From contig JAGARN010000008.1 of the NCBI GenBank assembly GCA_017622235.1, positions 1-54,254 on the forward strand: a stretch of DNA of 54,254 bases, written 5' to 3'. This document shows, in pieces, positions 34,871 through 43,260 of this stretch (position 1 is the stretch's first letter; each line of letters starts with the position of its first letter). The DNA comes from Spirochaetaceae bacterium (GTDB taxonomy: Bacteria; Spirochaetota; Spirochaetia; Treponematales; Treponemataceae). The notes under the pieces were generated by a model. It was not told the DNA's origin. It searched no databases and saw nothing but the letters and a program-made list of their open reading frames with translations. A program made the position numbers and the translations under genes.

Positions 34871-34906
34871 CCGGAAAAAGATTTGAATCTTTTTCCGGTT
34901 TTTTTT
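34871..34906 (+). terminator. Rho-independent terminator
   Basis: CCGGAAAAAGA (34871-34881) and TCTTTTTCCGG (34888-34898) form a perfect 11-bp stem around TTTGAA, followed by eight T residues. Confidence 0.95.
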
Positions 34907-34937
34907 ATTCATATGTATGTACGGTAATTCTATTATC

Positions 34938-34946
34938 TGATATATT
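34938..34946 (+). promoter_or_regulatory. Extended -10 promoter, leaderless EAL transcript
   Basis: TGATATATT (34938-34946) is a TGn-extended -10, ending 7 bases before the ATG at 34954. No convincing -35 is present. The start codon lacks a Shine-Dalgarno site. Confidence 0.55.
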
Positions 34947-34953
34947 TTCGATT

Positions 34954-36213
34954 ATGCGTTCAATAAATGAAAAAGGTTATAATACAGAGTTACTTTCTAA
35001 GGAACGAGTATGCTCTTGTTTTCAACCAATTGTTTGTTTGCGGACAGGAAAAATTTTTGCCTATGAAGCACTTATTCGTGGTGTAAGCCCTGATTCGCAA
35101 ATGATAATTTCACCTGCTGATTTATTTGCAGTTGCTGATGCAGAAAATAAGTCTGCTGAATTCGATATGATATGTCAACGTTCCGCTTTAGAGTATTTTA
35201 AGGAATTTAGCAAAACAACAGACGCTTTGCTTTTTATGAATATAAATACTTCGTTAATTTCTAAGGATTCCAATAATTTTTATGACTTGAATTCAATGAC
35301 GCAACAGATGGGATTTGATCCTGCTATTATTGGTCTTGAATTAATTGAATCACAAGCGAAGTCTTCAAAAGATTTGGTTGCTTTTGTAAACCATTATCGT
35401 GATACAGGTTTTTTGATTGTAGCTGATGATTTTGGTTGTGAACATTCAAATATGGAAAGACTTATTCAGATTCATCCTGATATAATCAAAATAGATAGAA
35501 GTATAATATCTGGTATAGAAAATGATGCATATAGACAATCAATACTCAAATCAATAAATAGTTTGTCCCAGATGACAGGTTCATTATGTCTTGCTGAAGG
35601 TGTTGAAACAATGGAAGAAGTTTTGACTTGTTATATGTATGGTGTTGATTTGTTTCAGGGCTTTGCAGTTGCAAAACCTTCTTTTGATTTAAAGCAATTA
35701 GAAAAAGATACAAATGCAAAAATAACTGAGATGCGAGATATAATAAAGTCTAAAATGGTTTCGTTTTTGCGTACAAAACGAAGATTGACAGGAAATATTG
35801 ATTCGTTAGCAGATTGGCTTGTGAGACAAATTAGTACGGAATCTTTAGATTCTATGGAACTTGTTTTTCAGGAATTTATTGTTATCAATCCAGAAGTGGA
35901 ATGTATTTATCTTTTAGATAAAAATGGAATTCAGTTATCCAATACTATAATGTCTCCATTTTTGCAGTTACCAGCAAAGTCTTATGTTTTTTCCCCAGCA
36001 AGAAAGGGTACGGATAGTTCGTTAAAATCTTATTTTACTTGTTTTGAAGCTTTTAGAATAAAGCGTTATCTTACAGATCCATATCTTTCTTCTGCCACAG
36101 GGAATATTTGTCGTACTTTTTCTGTTAAAATATTTGATACAGATGCAGATAACGATTACATCATTCTATGTATGGACTTTGTAGAAGAGGTAATTAAAAC
36201 CCCTTTGTCTTAA
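34954..36213 (+). CDS. EAL-domain cyclic-di-GMP phosphodiesterase
   Basis: This 419-residue protein hydrolyses cyclic-di-GMP. The EAL domain fills residues about 15-260. Catalytic words are all present: YEALIRG (E38), NINTSL, LELIES, ADDFGCEH (D158-D159), IKIDRS (K179) and AEGVET (E215), then QGFAVAKP. So it should be active. The C-terminal 150 residues look like a PAS- or Cache-like sensor fold (ECIYLLDKNGIQLS). No transmembrane segment is clear, so it is probably cytoplasmic. The start at 34954 follows from the promoter; an earlier frame begins inside the terminator. aroA follows 13 bases later. Confidence 0.9.
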   Translation: MRSINEKGYNTELLSKERVCSCFQPIVCLRTGKIFAYEALIRGVSPDSQMIISPADLFAVADAENKSAEFDMICQRSALEYFKEFSKTTDALLFMNINTSLISKDSNNFYDLNSMTQQMGFDPAIIGLELIESQAKSSKDLVAFVNHYRDTGFLIVADDFGCEHSNMERLIQIHPDIIKIDRSIISGIENDAYRQSILKSINSLSQMTGSLCLAEGVETMEEVLTCYMYGVDLFQGFAVAKPSFDLKQLEKDTNAKITEMRDIIKSKMVSFLRTKRRLTGNIDSLADWLVRQISTESLDSMELVFQEFIVINPEVECIYLLDKNGIQLSNTIMSPFLQLPAKSYVFSPARKGTDSSLKSYFTCFEAFRIKRYLTDPYLSSATGNICRTFSVKIFDTDADNDYIILCMDFVEEVIKTPLS

Positions 36214-36226
36214 AACTGGAGGAAAA

Positions 36227-37606
36227 ATGAATTCGGTTTCAATGCGAAAATCCCTTACCGGATGTATTCATGTACCTGGTTCAAAAAGCCATACTATAAG
36301 AGCTTGCCTTTTAGCAGCATTAGCAGAAGGTGTTTCATATATAAGAAATCCTTTGCCAAGTGCTGATTGTAAAAGTGCAGCTAAATGCATTACAGAACTA
36401 GGAGCAAATGTTCAAAGAGCAGCAGATGATTCTGTATGGACAATAACTGGAGCAGGAAAGAATATTCACCTTCCTTCAAATGTAATTGATGTTGGAAATT
36501 CGGGTTCTGTGCTTTATTTTCTTGCTCCAATAGCAGCGACATTTGAAGGGTGGAGTGTTTTTACAGGTGATGAATCCATACGTACACGACCTGTAAAGCA
36601 TTTAGCATCAGCTCTTGAGCAGTTAGGTGCAAAAACTTTTATCTCTCGCCCAGACAAAGACGCACCGCCACTTTTGATTCAAGGACCAATTAGGGCGGGC
36701 AAAGTTGTTACAGATGGGCGACTTTCTCAATACATCAGTGGAATAATGATGGCTGCCTCTAGGATGAAGGGTACTACAGAAATAGAGCTTACTGATCCTA
36801 AAGAAGTTCCCTATTTAGATATGACAAAGGGGTGGCTGGAATCATTAGGGATTCATGTTGATATGAGTAGCGATTATAAACATATCAAAGTGACAGGTCC
36901 ATATTCAATCTCTGCCATGGATAGAACAATTCCTTCAGACTGGGAGGCGGTGGCTTTTCCTCTAGTGGCGGCACTGTTAACGGATAGCCAAATTGTAATA
37001 GAAAATATAGACGGTAGCGGTAGTCAAGGAGATCAAGCTATTGTGGAAATTTTGCAGTCTATTGGTGGTGATATTGAATGGGATAAAACAAATCATCGTC
37101 TTATAGTACGTGGCGGCAAAAATGCTACTTGCGGGATAGGTTGCAAAGGGCGGCTTTCTACAGAAAAGTTGCCAGATGGGGTGCTAAAGGTTAATTGTTC
37201 TGGTTTTCCAGATGCAGTTCCTGCTTTATGTGTTACTGCTTGCTTTGTAGAAGGTACTACAATTATAGAGGATATAGGTGTTTGCCGCCGAAAAGAAACT
37301 GATAGAATTAAAGTAATGAAGTCTGAGTTAGAAAAACTTGGTGCTGTTGTGGAAGAAGGTTTTGATTTTATTGTGATAAAAGGTCACAGCCCTTTTGCAG
37401 CAGATGGTTCTGTAAATAAGAATTTTTGTTTGCATGGTTCAAAAGTAGAAAGCTACCAAGATCATCGTGTTGCGATGTCGTTAGCGGTTATGGGCTTGGC
37501 ATTAGAAACCCCAGTTACAGTTATGGATGCTGAATGTTGTGCCGTTTCTTTTCCGGAGTTTTTTGAAGCAATGAACGGTTTGGGTGCTGGTATTGTTTTA
37601 GAATAA
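36227..37606 (+). CDS. aroA: EPSP synthase (3-phosphoshikimate 1-carboxyvinyltransferase)
   Basis: This 459-residue enzyme makes EPSP in the shikimate pathway to aromatic amino acids. Family words are PGSKSHTIRACLLAALAEG near residues 18-36, DVGNSGSVLYFLAP near 88-101 (compare the usual NSGTxxR), SQYISGIMMAASR near 167, and CRRKETDRIKVMKSEL near 355-370. The final SYQDHRVAMSLA is typical. It is somewhat longer than usual (about 430). GGAGG lies 5 bases before the ATG. It is expressed with the EAL gene, although no functional link is known. Confidence 0.93.
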   Translation: MNSVSMRKSLTGCIHVPGSKSHTIRACLLAALAEGVSYIRNPLPSADCKSAAKCITELGANVQRAADDSVWTITGAGKNIHLPSNVIDVGNSGSVLYFLAPIAATFEGWSVFTGDESIRTRPVKHLASALEQLGAKTFISRPDKDAPPLLIQGPIRAGKVVTDGRLSQYISGIMMAASRMKGTTEIELTDPKEVPYLDMTKGWLESLGIHVDMSSDYKHIKVTGPYSISAMDRTIPSDWEAVAFPLVAALLTDSQIVIENIDGSGSQGDQAIVEILQSIGGDIEWDKTNHRLIVRGGKNATCGIGCKGRLSTEKLPDGVLKVNCSGFPDAVPALCVTACFVEGTTIIEDIGVCRRKETDRIKVMKSELEKLGAVVEEGFDFIVIKGHSPFAADGSVNKNFCLHGSKVESYQDHRVAMSLAVMGLALETPVTVMDAECCAVSFPEFFEAMNGLGAGIVLE

Positions 37607-37617
37607 ATATAGCGACA

Positions 37618-38364
37618 TTACATCCTGAATTCTTCGCCAAGATAAATTTTTCTAGCTATTGGAGAACTTAAAATATCTTCTTTGCCTCCTTGTGCCACAA
37701 TTTGACCAGTGCTGATTATTATAGCACGGTCAGTTATTTCCAAAGTGTCACGGACATTATGATCTGTTATTAACACACCAATTCCACGCTTTGCCAGAAG
37801 TTTTACCATAGATTTTATGTCGCTTACTGCAATAGGGTCTATCCCCGCAAATGGTTCATCTAGTAGTAAAAACTTTGGTTCAATAGCTAAAGAACGAGCA
37901 ATTTCTGTGCGTCTTCGTTCGCCACCAGAAAGAGTATAAGCACTTTGGCTTCTTATCCGACCTATGTCAAATTCCTCAATCAGTTGTTCGAGTTTTTGTT
38001 TTCGTTGTGTGCTGGATAAATCACGACGAGTTTCTAGTACTGCCCAAATATTTTGTTCTACAGTCATTTTTCGGAAAACAGAAGCTTCTTGTGGCAAATA
38101 TGATATACCCATTTTTGCCCTTTGGTACATTGGTTTTTTTGTTATGCATTTTCCATCTAAAAAAACTTCACCAGAAGTAGGGCGATAAAACCCAACAATC
38201 ATATAAAATGAAGTAGTTTTTCCCGCTCCGTTTGGTCCAAGTAAACCAAGGATTTCTCCTGTTTTCATAGAAAAATCAACGCCTCTGACTACTTCTTTTT
38301 TTCCAAAAGATTTATATAAGCTGTTTATTTTAAGAATGTGTTTAGTTTGTACTTCTTCATTCAT
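37618..38364 (-). CDS. lptB: LptB-type ABC transporter ATPase
   Basis: This 248-residue ATPase powers extraction of envelope lipid from the inner membrane. Walker A is [11 protein letters not shown] near residues 39-49, the signature is [16 protein letters not shown] near 145-160, and Walker B is [13 protein letters not shown] near 165-177. The [11 protein letters not shown] and [14 protein letters not shown] words are typical of LptB. The start overlaps the lptA stop by one base, so it is co-translated. Treponemes are thought to lack classical LPS, so the substrate may be another lipid or glycolipid. Confidence 0.93.
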   Translation of the reverse strand: MNEEVQTKHILKINSLYKSFGKKEVVRGVDFSMKTGEILGLLGPNGAGKTTSFYMIVGFYRPTSGEVFLDGKCITKKPMYQRAKMGISYLPQEASVFRKMTVEQNIWAVLETRRDLSSTQRKQKLEQLIEEFDIGRIRSQSAYTLSGGERRRTEIARSLAIEPKFLLLDEPFAGIDPIAVSDIKSMVKLLAKRGIGVLITDHNVRDTLEITDRAIIISTGQIVAQGGKEDILSSPIARKIYLGEEFRM

Positions 38365-39005
38365 TAATTTGTTTCCTTTTTTGTAGTTGACTCTTCTGTT
38401 ACAGTTCCACGTACTCGACCATCTAAAGTTATAGCTTCTGTTTCTAGGTTAAAGGTAATTTCTTGGGCTCGAAAAGTATCATCGCCACGAACAATTTGGG
38501 GGTTCCCAGACATTTCTAAAAGTTGTTGTTTTTTTCGGTAAATGGCAAAGGCACAGGTGCAGAGACTATCTTTTTGTACCAATTTTACATTTATTTGCAT
38601 ATGAGCAATTCCTGTTTCTTCATTGTAATTTATTCGCTCTGCATCTGCTATTACATCGTTTTCATTGTCAACAAGGTGTACAGAACCGACAAAAAGTGCA
38701 GTTTTAAGTTGCCTGTCGTATTGCATTTCTGCACATGAAAACTTAAGGTTTTCTTCTTTGTGAAAGCCAGAAACATTTCCTGTGGCTTTGATGTGGCGAA
38801 AATCTTCACCGCTCAACTCTATTGTTTCTGCAGAGATTTCCAAGGAGTTTGTTTGTATTTTTGCGTTACCTTCCAATTTTGTGTAATCAGATGTCTCTGA
38901 GGTAATACCACTCATCCTGTCGGCACTAAAATGTATTACTTCGCTACAGAAAGCTATGGTGCCAAGAAAAATAAACAATGTGGTAAAAAAAATTTTTTGT
39001 TTCAC
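38364..39005 (-). CDS. lptA: LptA-like periplasmic bridge protein
   Basis: This 213-residue protein has a signal peptide cut near residue 20 (IAFCSEV). The mature OstA/LptA beta-jellyroll is seen as repeated strand words: [42 protein letters not shown] and [13 protein letters not shown]. It should form the periplasmic bridge between LptC and the outer membrane. Position between lptC and lptB, overlapping both, supports the call. Confidence 0.85.
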   Translation of the reverse strand: MKQKIFFTTLFIFLGTIAFCSEVIHFSADRMSGITSETSDYTKLEGNAKIQTNSLEISAETIELSGEDFRHIKATGNVSGFHKEENLKFSCAEMQYDRQLKTALFVGSVHLVDNENDVIADAERINYNEETGIAHMQINVKLVQKDSLCTCAFAIYRKKQQLLEMSGNPQIVRGDDTFRAQEITFNLETEAITLDGRVRGTVTEESTTKKETN

Positions 39006-39646
39006 TTTGTCTCCTTGGAATCCTGATTTTTTACATAAATTACACCAGAAACAGGTTCTGTAAATACATAGCTTCTACTGATTGCACTAGCAGAAAAACC
39101 TTTTCCTGCTAACTCTATGGAATTTTCATCTTTGGATAAAGTCTGTGAATCCGATTTTGTATTACCTTTTGAAATATAAACGACATCTTCTTTGCCACAC
39201 ACTAGTTGTTCTGTTTTTCCGTTCCAGCGGAGGTTTTCTGTCTTAAGTGAAGTGTTTTGTTCGTGAGCAAAAATATCTACGTTGCCAATAAGGGTGTAAA
39301 AGTTTGAAGTTATATTTGCACAAATCATTTGACAACTACCTTCTGCTGTAATTTCACCTTCTTTGTTAAAAGTTGCAAAGTTTATGTTTTTTCCGTACAT
39401 TGCTTCGTCATCTTTGTATTGTTCAAGTTCATCTGCTGTAAGCTCTGCGGAGATATTCCCATCTTGATACTGTAAATACTTTGCTTCTTTGAACATTAAT
39501 TCTGGAGTATTTTTTGCTACAGGAACATCTTCCTTGTATACCAATGAACAGGATGTAATCAATAACACGCAAGAAAATAAGAAACACAAATGTATTTTGA
39601 AGGCTGATATGAAATGTTTTCGTCTTTTTTTGGCTGCAAACTCCAT
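39002..39646 (-). CDS. lptC: LptC-like protein with a lipobox
   Basis: This 214-residue protein has an N-terminal basic stretch and a hydrophobic segment that ends in LLITSCS near residues 26-32, a lipobox. It may therefore be a lipoprotein rather than the usual single-span LptC. The rest is an LptC/OstA-like strand-rich domain (LMFKEAKYLQYQDGNISAEL near 45, LTADELEQY, GNVDIFAHEQ). The start at 39646 is set by its promoter; an upstream TTG overlaps the -10. Its stop overlaps the lptA start as ATGA. Confidence 0.75.
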   Translation of the reverse strand: MEFAAKKRRKHFISAFKIHLCFLFSCVLLITSCSLVYKEDVPVAKNTPELMFKEAKYLQYQDGNISAELTADELEQYKDDEAMYGKNINFATFNKEGEITAEGSCQMICANITSNFYTLIGNVDIFAHEQNTSLKTENLRWNGKTEQLVCGKEDVVYISKGNTKSDSQTLSKDENSIELAGKGFSASAISRSYVFTEPVSGVIYVKNQDSKETK

Positions 39647-39652
39647 TTTAAG

Positions 39653-39681
39653 ATTTTCCAATTAATGAAATATTTTGTCAA
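39653..39681 (-). promoter_or_regulatory. Promoter giving a leaderless lpt transcript
   Basis: On the minus strand TTGACA (39681-39676), a 17-base spacer and GAAAAT (39658-39653), ending 6 bases before the ATG at 39646. No Shine-Dalgarno site is present. Confidence 0.65.
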
Positions 39682-39756
39682 GTCTTGAAAAAAAAATTAA
39701 AATATTTTATGTTATATAACAGCTAAAATAAAATTGCATAAAATACACTAAGGTAT

Positions 39757-39784
39757 TTGACAAATTTGCGTTTTATTGTATAAT
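39757..39784 (+). promoter_or_regulatory. Promoter with almost no leader, ispE
   Basis: TTGACA (39757-39762), a 16-base spacer and perfect TATAAT (39779-39784). The start codon at 39795 is 10 bases beyond the -10, so the leader would be about 3-4 bases. The ATG at 39783 overlaps the -10 and can be ruled out. Confidence 0.75.
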
Positions 39785-39794
39785 GACACTGCTT

Positions 39795-40670
39795 ATGTCA
39801 AGTGATATTCGTGTCCTTGCACCTGCCAAAATAAACATTGGACTTAGGGTGCTGCCCGTTCGTAAGGATGGTTTTCATGGTATCGAAAGCGTTTTTCTTA
39901 GAATTCCGCTTTATGACATTTTGACGGTTCGACGACAAGGTTTCGGAAAGAATACTTGTGTTGTTGAATGTGAAGGTATGGTTTTACCAGAAGATAACAC
40001 ACTTACCAAAGCCTACAGTGCTTTTTGTAAAATTACTGGGGTTACAGATTCTGTGTTTGTTTATCTGGAAAAGAAACTACCAGCAGGTGCAGGTTTAGGG
40101 GCTGGTTCTTCAGATGCCGCCTCCCTTGTAAATGCACTTGAAAAAATTTTTGATACAGAACTTACTGTAGCGGACAGAATGCAAATTGCTTCTGTTACCG
40201 GTAGTGATGTATTTTTTTTCATGGATTCCCATGCGATGCAAACAGGTTGTGCTGTTGTTTCGGGGCGTGGGGAAATAGTTGAGGCTATACCCTCTAGACA
40301 AGATTTGTTTTTTGTAATGATTTGTCCAGAGGTTCATAGTTCTACAAAAGAAGCATATCATTTGGTTGATCAATGGTATGCACCAACGTGGCCTTGGTCA
40401 GGTCCTGTGATGTCGGCACTTGCCGAAGAGTTTACTCGTTCCGTAAGAGATTGGAATTTTTTGAATAGTTTTACGGAGCCGCTTGCCGAAAGGTATCCGG
40501 TTATTGAAGAAGCATTGCAGGACTTGATGAGGGGCGGCGCGGGTTTTGTGCAGATGTCCGGTTCCGGCTCTGCGGTATACGGTGTTTTTGATTCTTCTGC
40601 TGCGTCAAAAAACGCCCTCCTAATGCTCGATAAGAAATGGAAGCGATGTTTTGAGTTCGCTTCCGTCTGA
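39795..40670 (+). CDS. ispE: 4-diphosphocytidyl-2-C-methylerythritol kinase
   Basis: This 291-residue GHMP kinase phosphorylates an intermediate of the MEP isoprenoid pathway. The N-terminal LAPAKINIGLRVLPVRKDG word and the phosphate loop PAGAGLGAGSSDAASLV near residues 91-107 are diagnostic. A C-terminal GAGFVQMSGSGSAVYG (about 250-265) completes the fold. Length is normal. The next gene, spoVG, follows after a hairpin. Confidence 0.95.
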   Translation: MSSDIRVLAPAKINIGLRVLPVRKDGFHGIESVFLRIPLYDILTVRRQGFGKNTCVVECEGMVLPEDNTLTKAYSAFCKITGVTDSVFVYLEKKLPAGAGLGAGSSDAASLVNALEKIFDTELTVADRMQIASVTGSDVFFFMDSHAMQTGCAVVSGRGEIVEAIPSRQDLFFVMICPEVHSSTKEAYHLVDQWYAPTWPWSGPVMSALAEEFTRSVRDWNFLNSFTEPLAERYPVIEEALQDLMRGGAGFVQMSGSGSAVYGVFDSSAASKNALLMLDKKWKRCFEFASV

Positions 40671-40686
40671 TTTTGTTTAAAATCAG
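40667..40686 (+). terminator. Terminator-like hairpin after ispE
   Basis: CTGATTTT (40667-40674) and AAAATCAG (40679-40686) form a perfect 8-bp stem around GTTT, with a T-rich tail GTTTTCTC. The stem is AT-rich and the tail interrupted, so it may be only partial. It overlaps the ispE stop codon. Confidence 0.45.
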
Positions 40687-40713
40687 GTTTTCTCTGCTAA
40701 AGGAGGATGGCTT

Positions 40714-41004
40714 ATGAAGGTTACGGAAATTCGTATTCGTAAGGTTAGTGCAGAAGGTAAATTAAAGGCATATGCCACAGTTACCTTTGATGGGTGCTTT
40801 GTTGTTCATAACATCAAGGTAATAGATGGTAAGACCGGTTTATTTATAGCTATGCCAAGCAGAAAAACTGTTGATGGTGGCTATATGGATGTAGCTCATC
40901 CCATTAGTCCTGAATTCAGGACGGAGTTGCAGGATGTTATTCTTGCTAAGTATAATTCGGGAAGTTCAGAAGAAGCTGTTCCTTCAGAAGAACCTCTAGA
41001 ATAA
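40714..41004 (+). CDS. spoVG: SpoVG family RNA/DNA-binding regulator
   Basis: This 96-residue protein matches SpoVG from the first residue: KVTEIRIRKV, LKAYATVTFDGCFVVHNIKV, and TGLFIAMPSRKT near 42-53. In spirochaetes such as Borrelia, SpoVG binds nucleic acid and tunes gene expression. AAAGGAGG lies 7 bases before the ATG, a strong site. tRNA-Gln starts 5 bases after the stop, so the two are in one transcript. Confidence 0.95.
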   Translation: MKVTEIRIRKVSAEGKLKAYATVTFDGCFVVHNIKVIDGKTGLFIAMPSRKTVDGGYMDVAHPISPEFRTELQDVILAKYNSGSSEEAVPSEEPLE

Positions 41005-41009
41005 TATTT

Positions 41010-41082
41010 TGGGACGTTGGCAAGTGGTAAGCCCCCGGCTTTTGGTGCCGGTATTCCGCAGGTTCGAATCCTGCCGTCCCAG
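41010..41082 (+). tRNA. tRNA-Gln (TTG)
   Basis: A full cloverleaf: acceptor TGGGACG with CGTCCCA, anticodon stem CCGGC/GCCGG with loop TTTTGGT (anticodon TTG) and T arm GCAGG-TTCGAAT-CCTGC. U1-A72 and G73 are the classic glutamine tRNA identity features. CCA is not encoded. It sits between spoVG and rplY with no room for its own promoter. Confidence 0.95.
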
Positions 41083-41147
41083 TATTTTATACATGGTGAA
41101 TTGTTTTCAAGTTGTCCATGTAATTTGAGTAAAAAGGAGTCCTCAGT

Positions 41148-41705
41148 ATGGATCAATTAGTTGTTAATGCAGCTACCCGCACAGAAAAGGGCAAGCGTGC
41201 GGCACAAAAACTTCGTGAAAAAGGACGGCTTCCCGCTGTTGTGTATAATTCAAAGGGTGAATCTGTTATGCTTGATATTGACGAGGCTGAGTTCACTAAG
41301 GTTTGGAAAAGTGCAACACCTAGTACCCTAGTAAATCTTAAAATTGATGGTAAATCAGAATCTAAAGTTTTTATCAAAACAACAGAATATGACATTAAAA
41401 CTGATAAGAACCTTCATGTTGATTTTCATGCCGTCGATATGGAAAAAGAATTGAAGTTCCCTATGAAGGTTCTATTTTCAGGAAGTCCTGTTGGAGTTCG
41501 AGAAGGTGGATTCCTTACAACTCATCAGACTCATATAACAATTCAGTGTCTTCCTAGCGATTTACCTCAGCGTGTTTCTGCTGATATCACAGATCTTGGA
41601 ATCGGACAAAAGTATAAGGTAAAGGATCTTGTTTTAGGAAAAGGCGTAAAAGTTCTTGACGATGGCGAGATTTATTTGGCTAGTATTTCCGCACCTAAGA
41701 GATAA
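41148..41705 (+). CDS. rplY: Ribosomal protein L25 (Ctc-type)
   Basis: This 185-residue protein is the long, two-domain form of L25 that binds 5S rRNA. The N-terminal domain has KGKRAAQKLREKGRLPAVVY near residues 14-33. The C-terminal beta domain is seen with KVLFSGSPVGVREGG near 104-118 and the closing IGQKYKVKDLVLGKGV. AAAGGAG precedes the ATG. The usual neighbour pth (peptidyl-tRNA hydrolase) is not here; tilS follows instead. Confidence 0.93.
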   Translation: MDQLVVNAATRTEKGKRAAQKLREKGRLPAVVYNSKGESVMLDIDEAEFTKVWKSATPSTLVNLKIDGKSESKVFIKTTEYDIKTDKNLHVDFHAVDMEKELKFPMKVLFSGSPVGVREGGFLTTHQTHITIQCLPSDLPQRVSADITDLGIGQKYKVKDLVLGKGVKVLDDGEIYLASISAPKR

Positions 41706-41727
41706 GTCTTTTTTGGACTGTCAAAGA

Positions 41728-41773
41728 GCTGTCCTAGAAGTTTTTTTAACTTCACAAAGGGCAGCTTTTTTTT
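41728..41773 (+). terminator. Terminator between rplY and tilS
   Basis: GCTGTCC (41728-41734) pairs with GGGCAGC (41759-41765), with one G-T pair. An inner GAAGTT/AACTTC stem (41737-41753) stacks inside. Eight T residues follow. Confidence 0.75.
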
Positions 41774-41791
41774 GACCTTGAGTCTTTTTAT

Positions 41792-43225
41792 ATGAAAAAC
41801 AGCAAAAAAAAAGATTTTGTAGCAGAATTTCTTGAGCATACAAAGGTTGGTTTTGAAAAAGCAGGGCTACCCTGTAAGTGTTTGTTTGCACCCGGTAGAA
41901 TAGTAGCCTTTGGTGTATCTGGTGGTGCAGATTCAGTTGCAATGCTTTTGGCTTCTGTTGCAATCCGTGAGCAATTATTTGCTAGCTATGGGGCAAAGTT
42001 TGTAGCAGTAACAATAAATCATAATATTAGACCCCAAAAAGATTGTTGTGATGATGTAGAATTTGTTCAAAAACTATGTCATCGATTGAATCTGGAGTGT
42101 TGTGTTGTTGAACTTGGTTTGGACGAGGTAGCAAAAACAGCAAAGCTTCGAGGGCGAGGTATAGAAGAGGCTGCTAGATTTTTGCGTTACAAAGCATTTC
42201 AAGATGTTGCTAATCGCTATAATACTTCAGTTTTTTGTCTTGCACATAATCGTAATGACCAACTTGAAACCCTAGTAATGAGGTTCTTGCAAGGTAGTAC
42301 ATCTTGCCAAGGGATTATGCCTAGAAGAGATTTATTTTGCAGACCCTTTCTGGATATTTCTAGGCAAAGTATTCAACTATATCTTAATACTTTAGGTGAA
42401 AGTTTTTGTACTGATAAAACAAATTTTGACAACAATTATTTACGCAACCGTTTACGTAATAAACTCTTGCCGCTCTTAGATGAAATATCTCCAGGTTGGG
42501 ATAAAGCAGTTCTTTCTGGTGCAAAAAAAGCTTGTCAAGATGATGAGTATTTGCAGATGGGTTTAAGAGAAATAAAATGGCACTTTTTGTCTGGTGATAA
42601 AAGTACAGGTGTATTCATGGAAAAAGATTTATTTTTTTCTCAGCCAGCTGCTATACGAAGACGTTTAATTTATAAAGCCTTTGCTGAAATTTGTATCGAG
42701 GGGCGTTTTCCATACGGTAATCTTGAGCCCTTGTTATTAGCAAACTGTGCTAGAGAAGTTTCTTTTCCTATAAGTGCAGTTGGGGTTGAAATAAAACTTT
42801 TGGAAAATAACTTAGTTGTAAAAGTTTTAGAAGAAACTGATTGTTTGCAGTCAGGTTTTTATTACGAGATTAGAGAACCCAATACTTTTGATACGCCAAT
42901 AGGTTGTATAAAAATTTATCATTCTCAAGAACATATAACTGAAAAAGAAAACTTGTTCGGTCCATTTAATCCTCCCTTTGTGCTTAGAAGCCCCCTTGCA
43001 GGAGATAAAATAAAATTGAATTCTGGTAAAGAAATTTCTTTGGCAGATTATTTTTCAAAGTTTGGAGTGCAGCAAAAAAAACGTAAGTTAATTCCAGTGA
43101 TAGAATCTTTTTCTAAGGAAACAGATTTTGTTTTTCCGCTAGAAAGTGGATTTGAAACTAAGAGTTTTGCAAACAAAGCTTTAGAAAATGGATTGTTTAT
43201 CGAAATACTTGATGAAAAACTATAG
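41792..43225 (+). CDS. tilS: tRNA(Ile)-lysidine synthase
   Basis: This 477-residue enzyme adds lysine to C34 of the tRNA-Ile that reads AUA. The PP-loop SGGADS is at residues 43-48, and the family words HNIRPQKDCCDDVEFV, GRGIEEAARFLRYKAF and CLAHNRNDQLET follow. NYLRNRLRNKLLPLL lies near 210-225, and a C-terminal tRNA-binding region ends the protein. No good ribosome binding site is seen between the terminator and the ATG. ftsH follows closely, as in many bacteria. Confidence 0.93.
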   Translation: MKNSKKKDFVAEFLEHTKVGFEKAGLPCKCLFAPGRIVAFGVSGGADSVAMLLASVAIREQLFASYGAKFVAVTINHNIRPQKDCCDDVEFVQKLCHRLNLECCVVELGLDEVAKTAKLRGRGIEEAARFLRYKAFQDVANRYNTSVFCLAHNRNDQLETLVMRFLQGSTSCQGIMPRRDLFCRPFLDISRQSIQLYLNTLGESFCTDKTNFDNNYLRNRLRNKLLPLLDEISPGWDKAVLSGAKKACQDDEYLQMGLREIKWHFLSGDKSTGVFMEKDLFFSQPAAIRRRLIYKAFAEICIEGRFPYGNLEPLLLANCAREVSFPISAVGVEIKLLENNLVVKVLEETDCLQSGFYYEIREPNTFDTPIGCIKIYHSQEHITEKENLFGPFNPPFVLRSPLAGDKIKLNSGKEISLADYFSKFGVQQKKRKLIPVIESFSKETDFVFPLESGFETKSFANKALENGLFIEILDEKL

Positions 43226-43243
43226 GAAAAAATAATGTTTTTC

Positions 43244-43252
43244 TGGTATAAT
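43244..43252 (+). promoter_or_regulatory. Extended -10 promoter, leaderless ftsH transcript
   Basis: TGGTATAAT (43244-43252) is a TGn-extended perfect -10. It ends 8 bases before the ATG at 43261. No -35 or Shine-Dalgarno site is evident. Confidence 0.65.
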
Positions 43253-43260
43253 AAGAAAGT

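Noticed and set aside
39783..39794. Earlier ATG for ispE
   Set aside because: It overlaps a perfect TATAAT box; the next ATG at 39795 gives a normal ispE start.
41706..41791. Missing pth gene between rplY and tilS as a deletion scar
   Set aside because: The gap is short and holds a complete terminator; nothing resembling a pth remnant is seen, so it is simply a different gene order.
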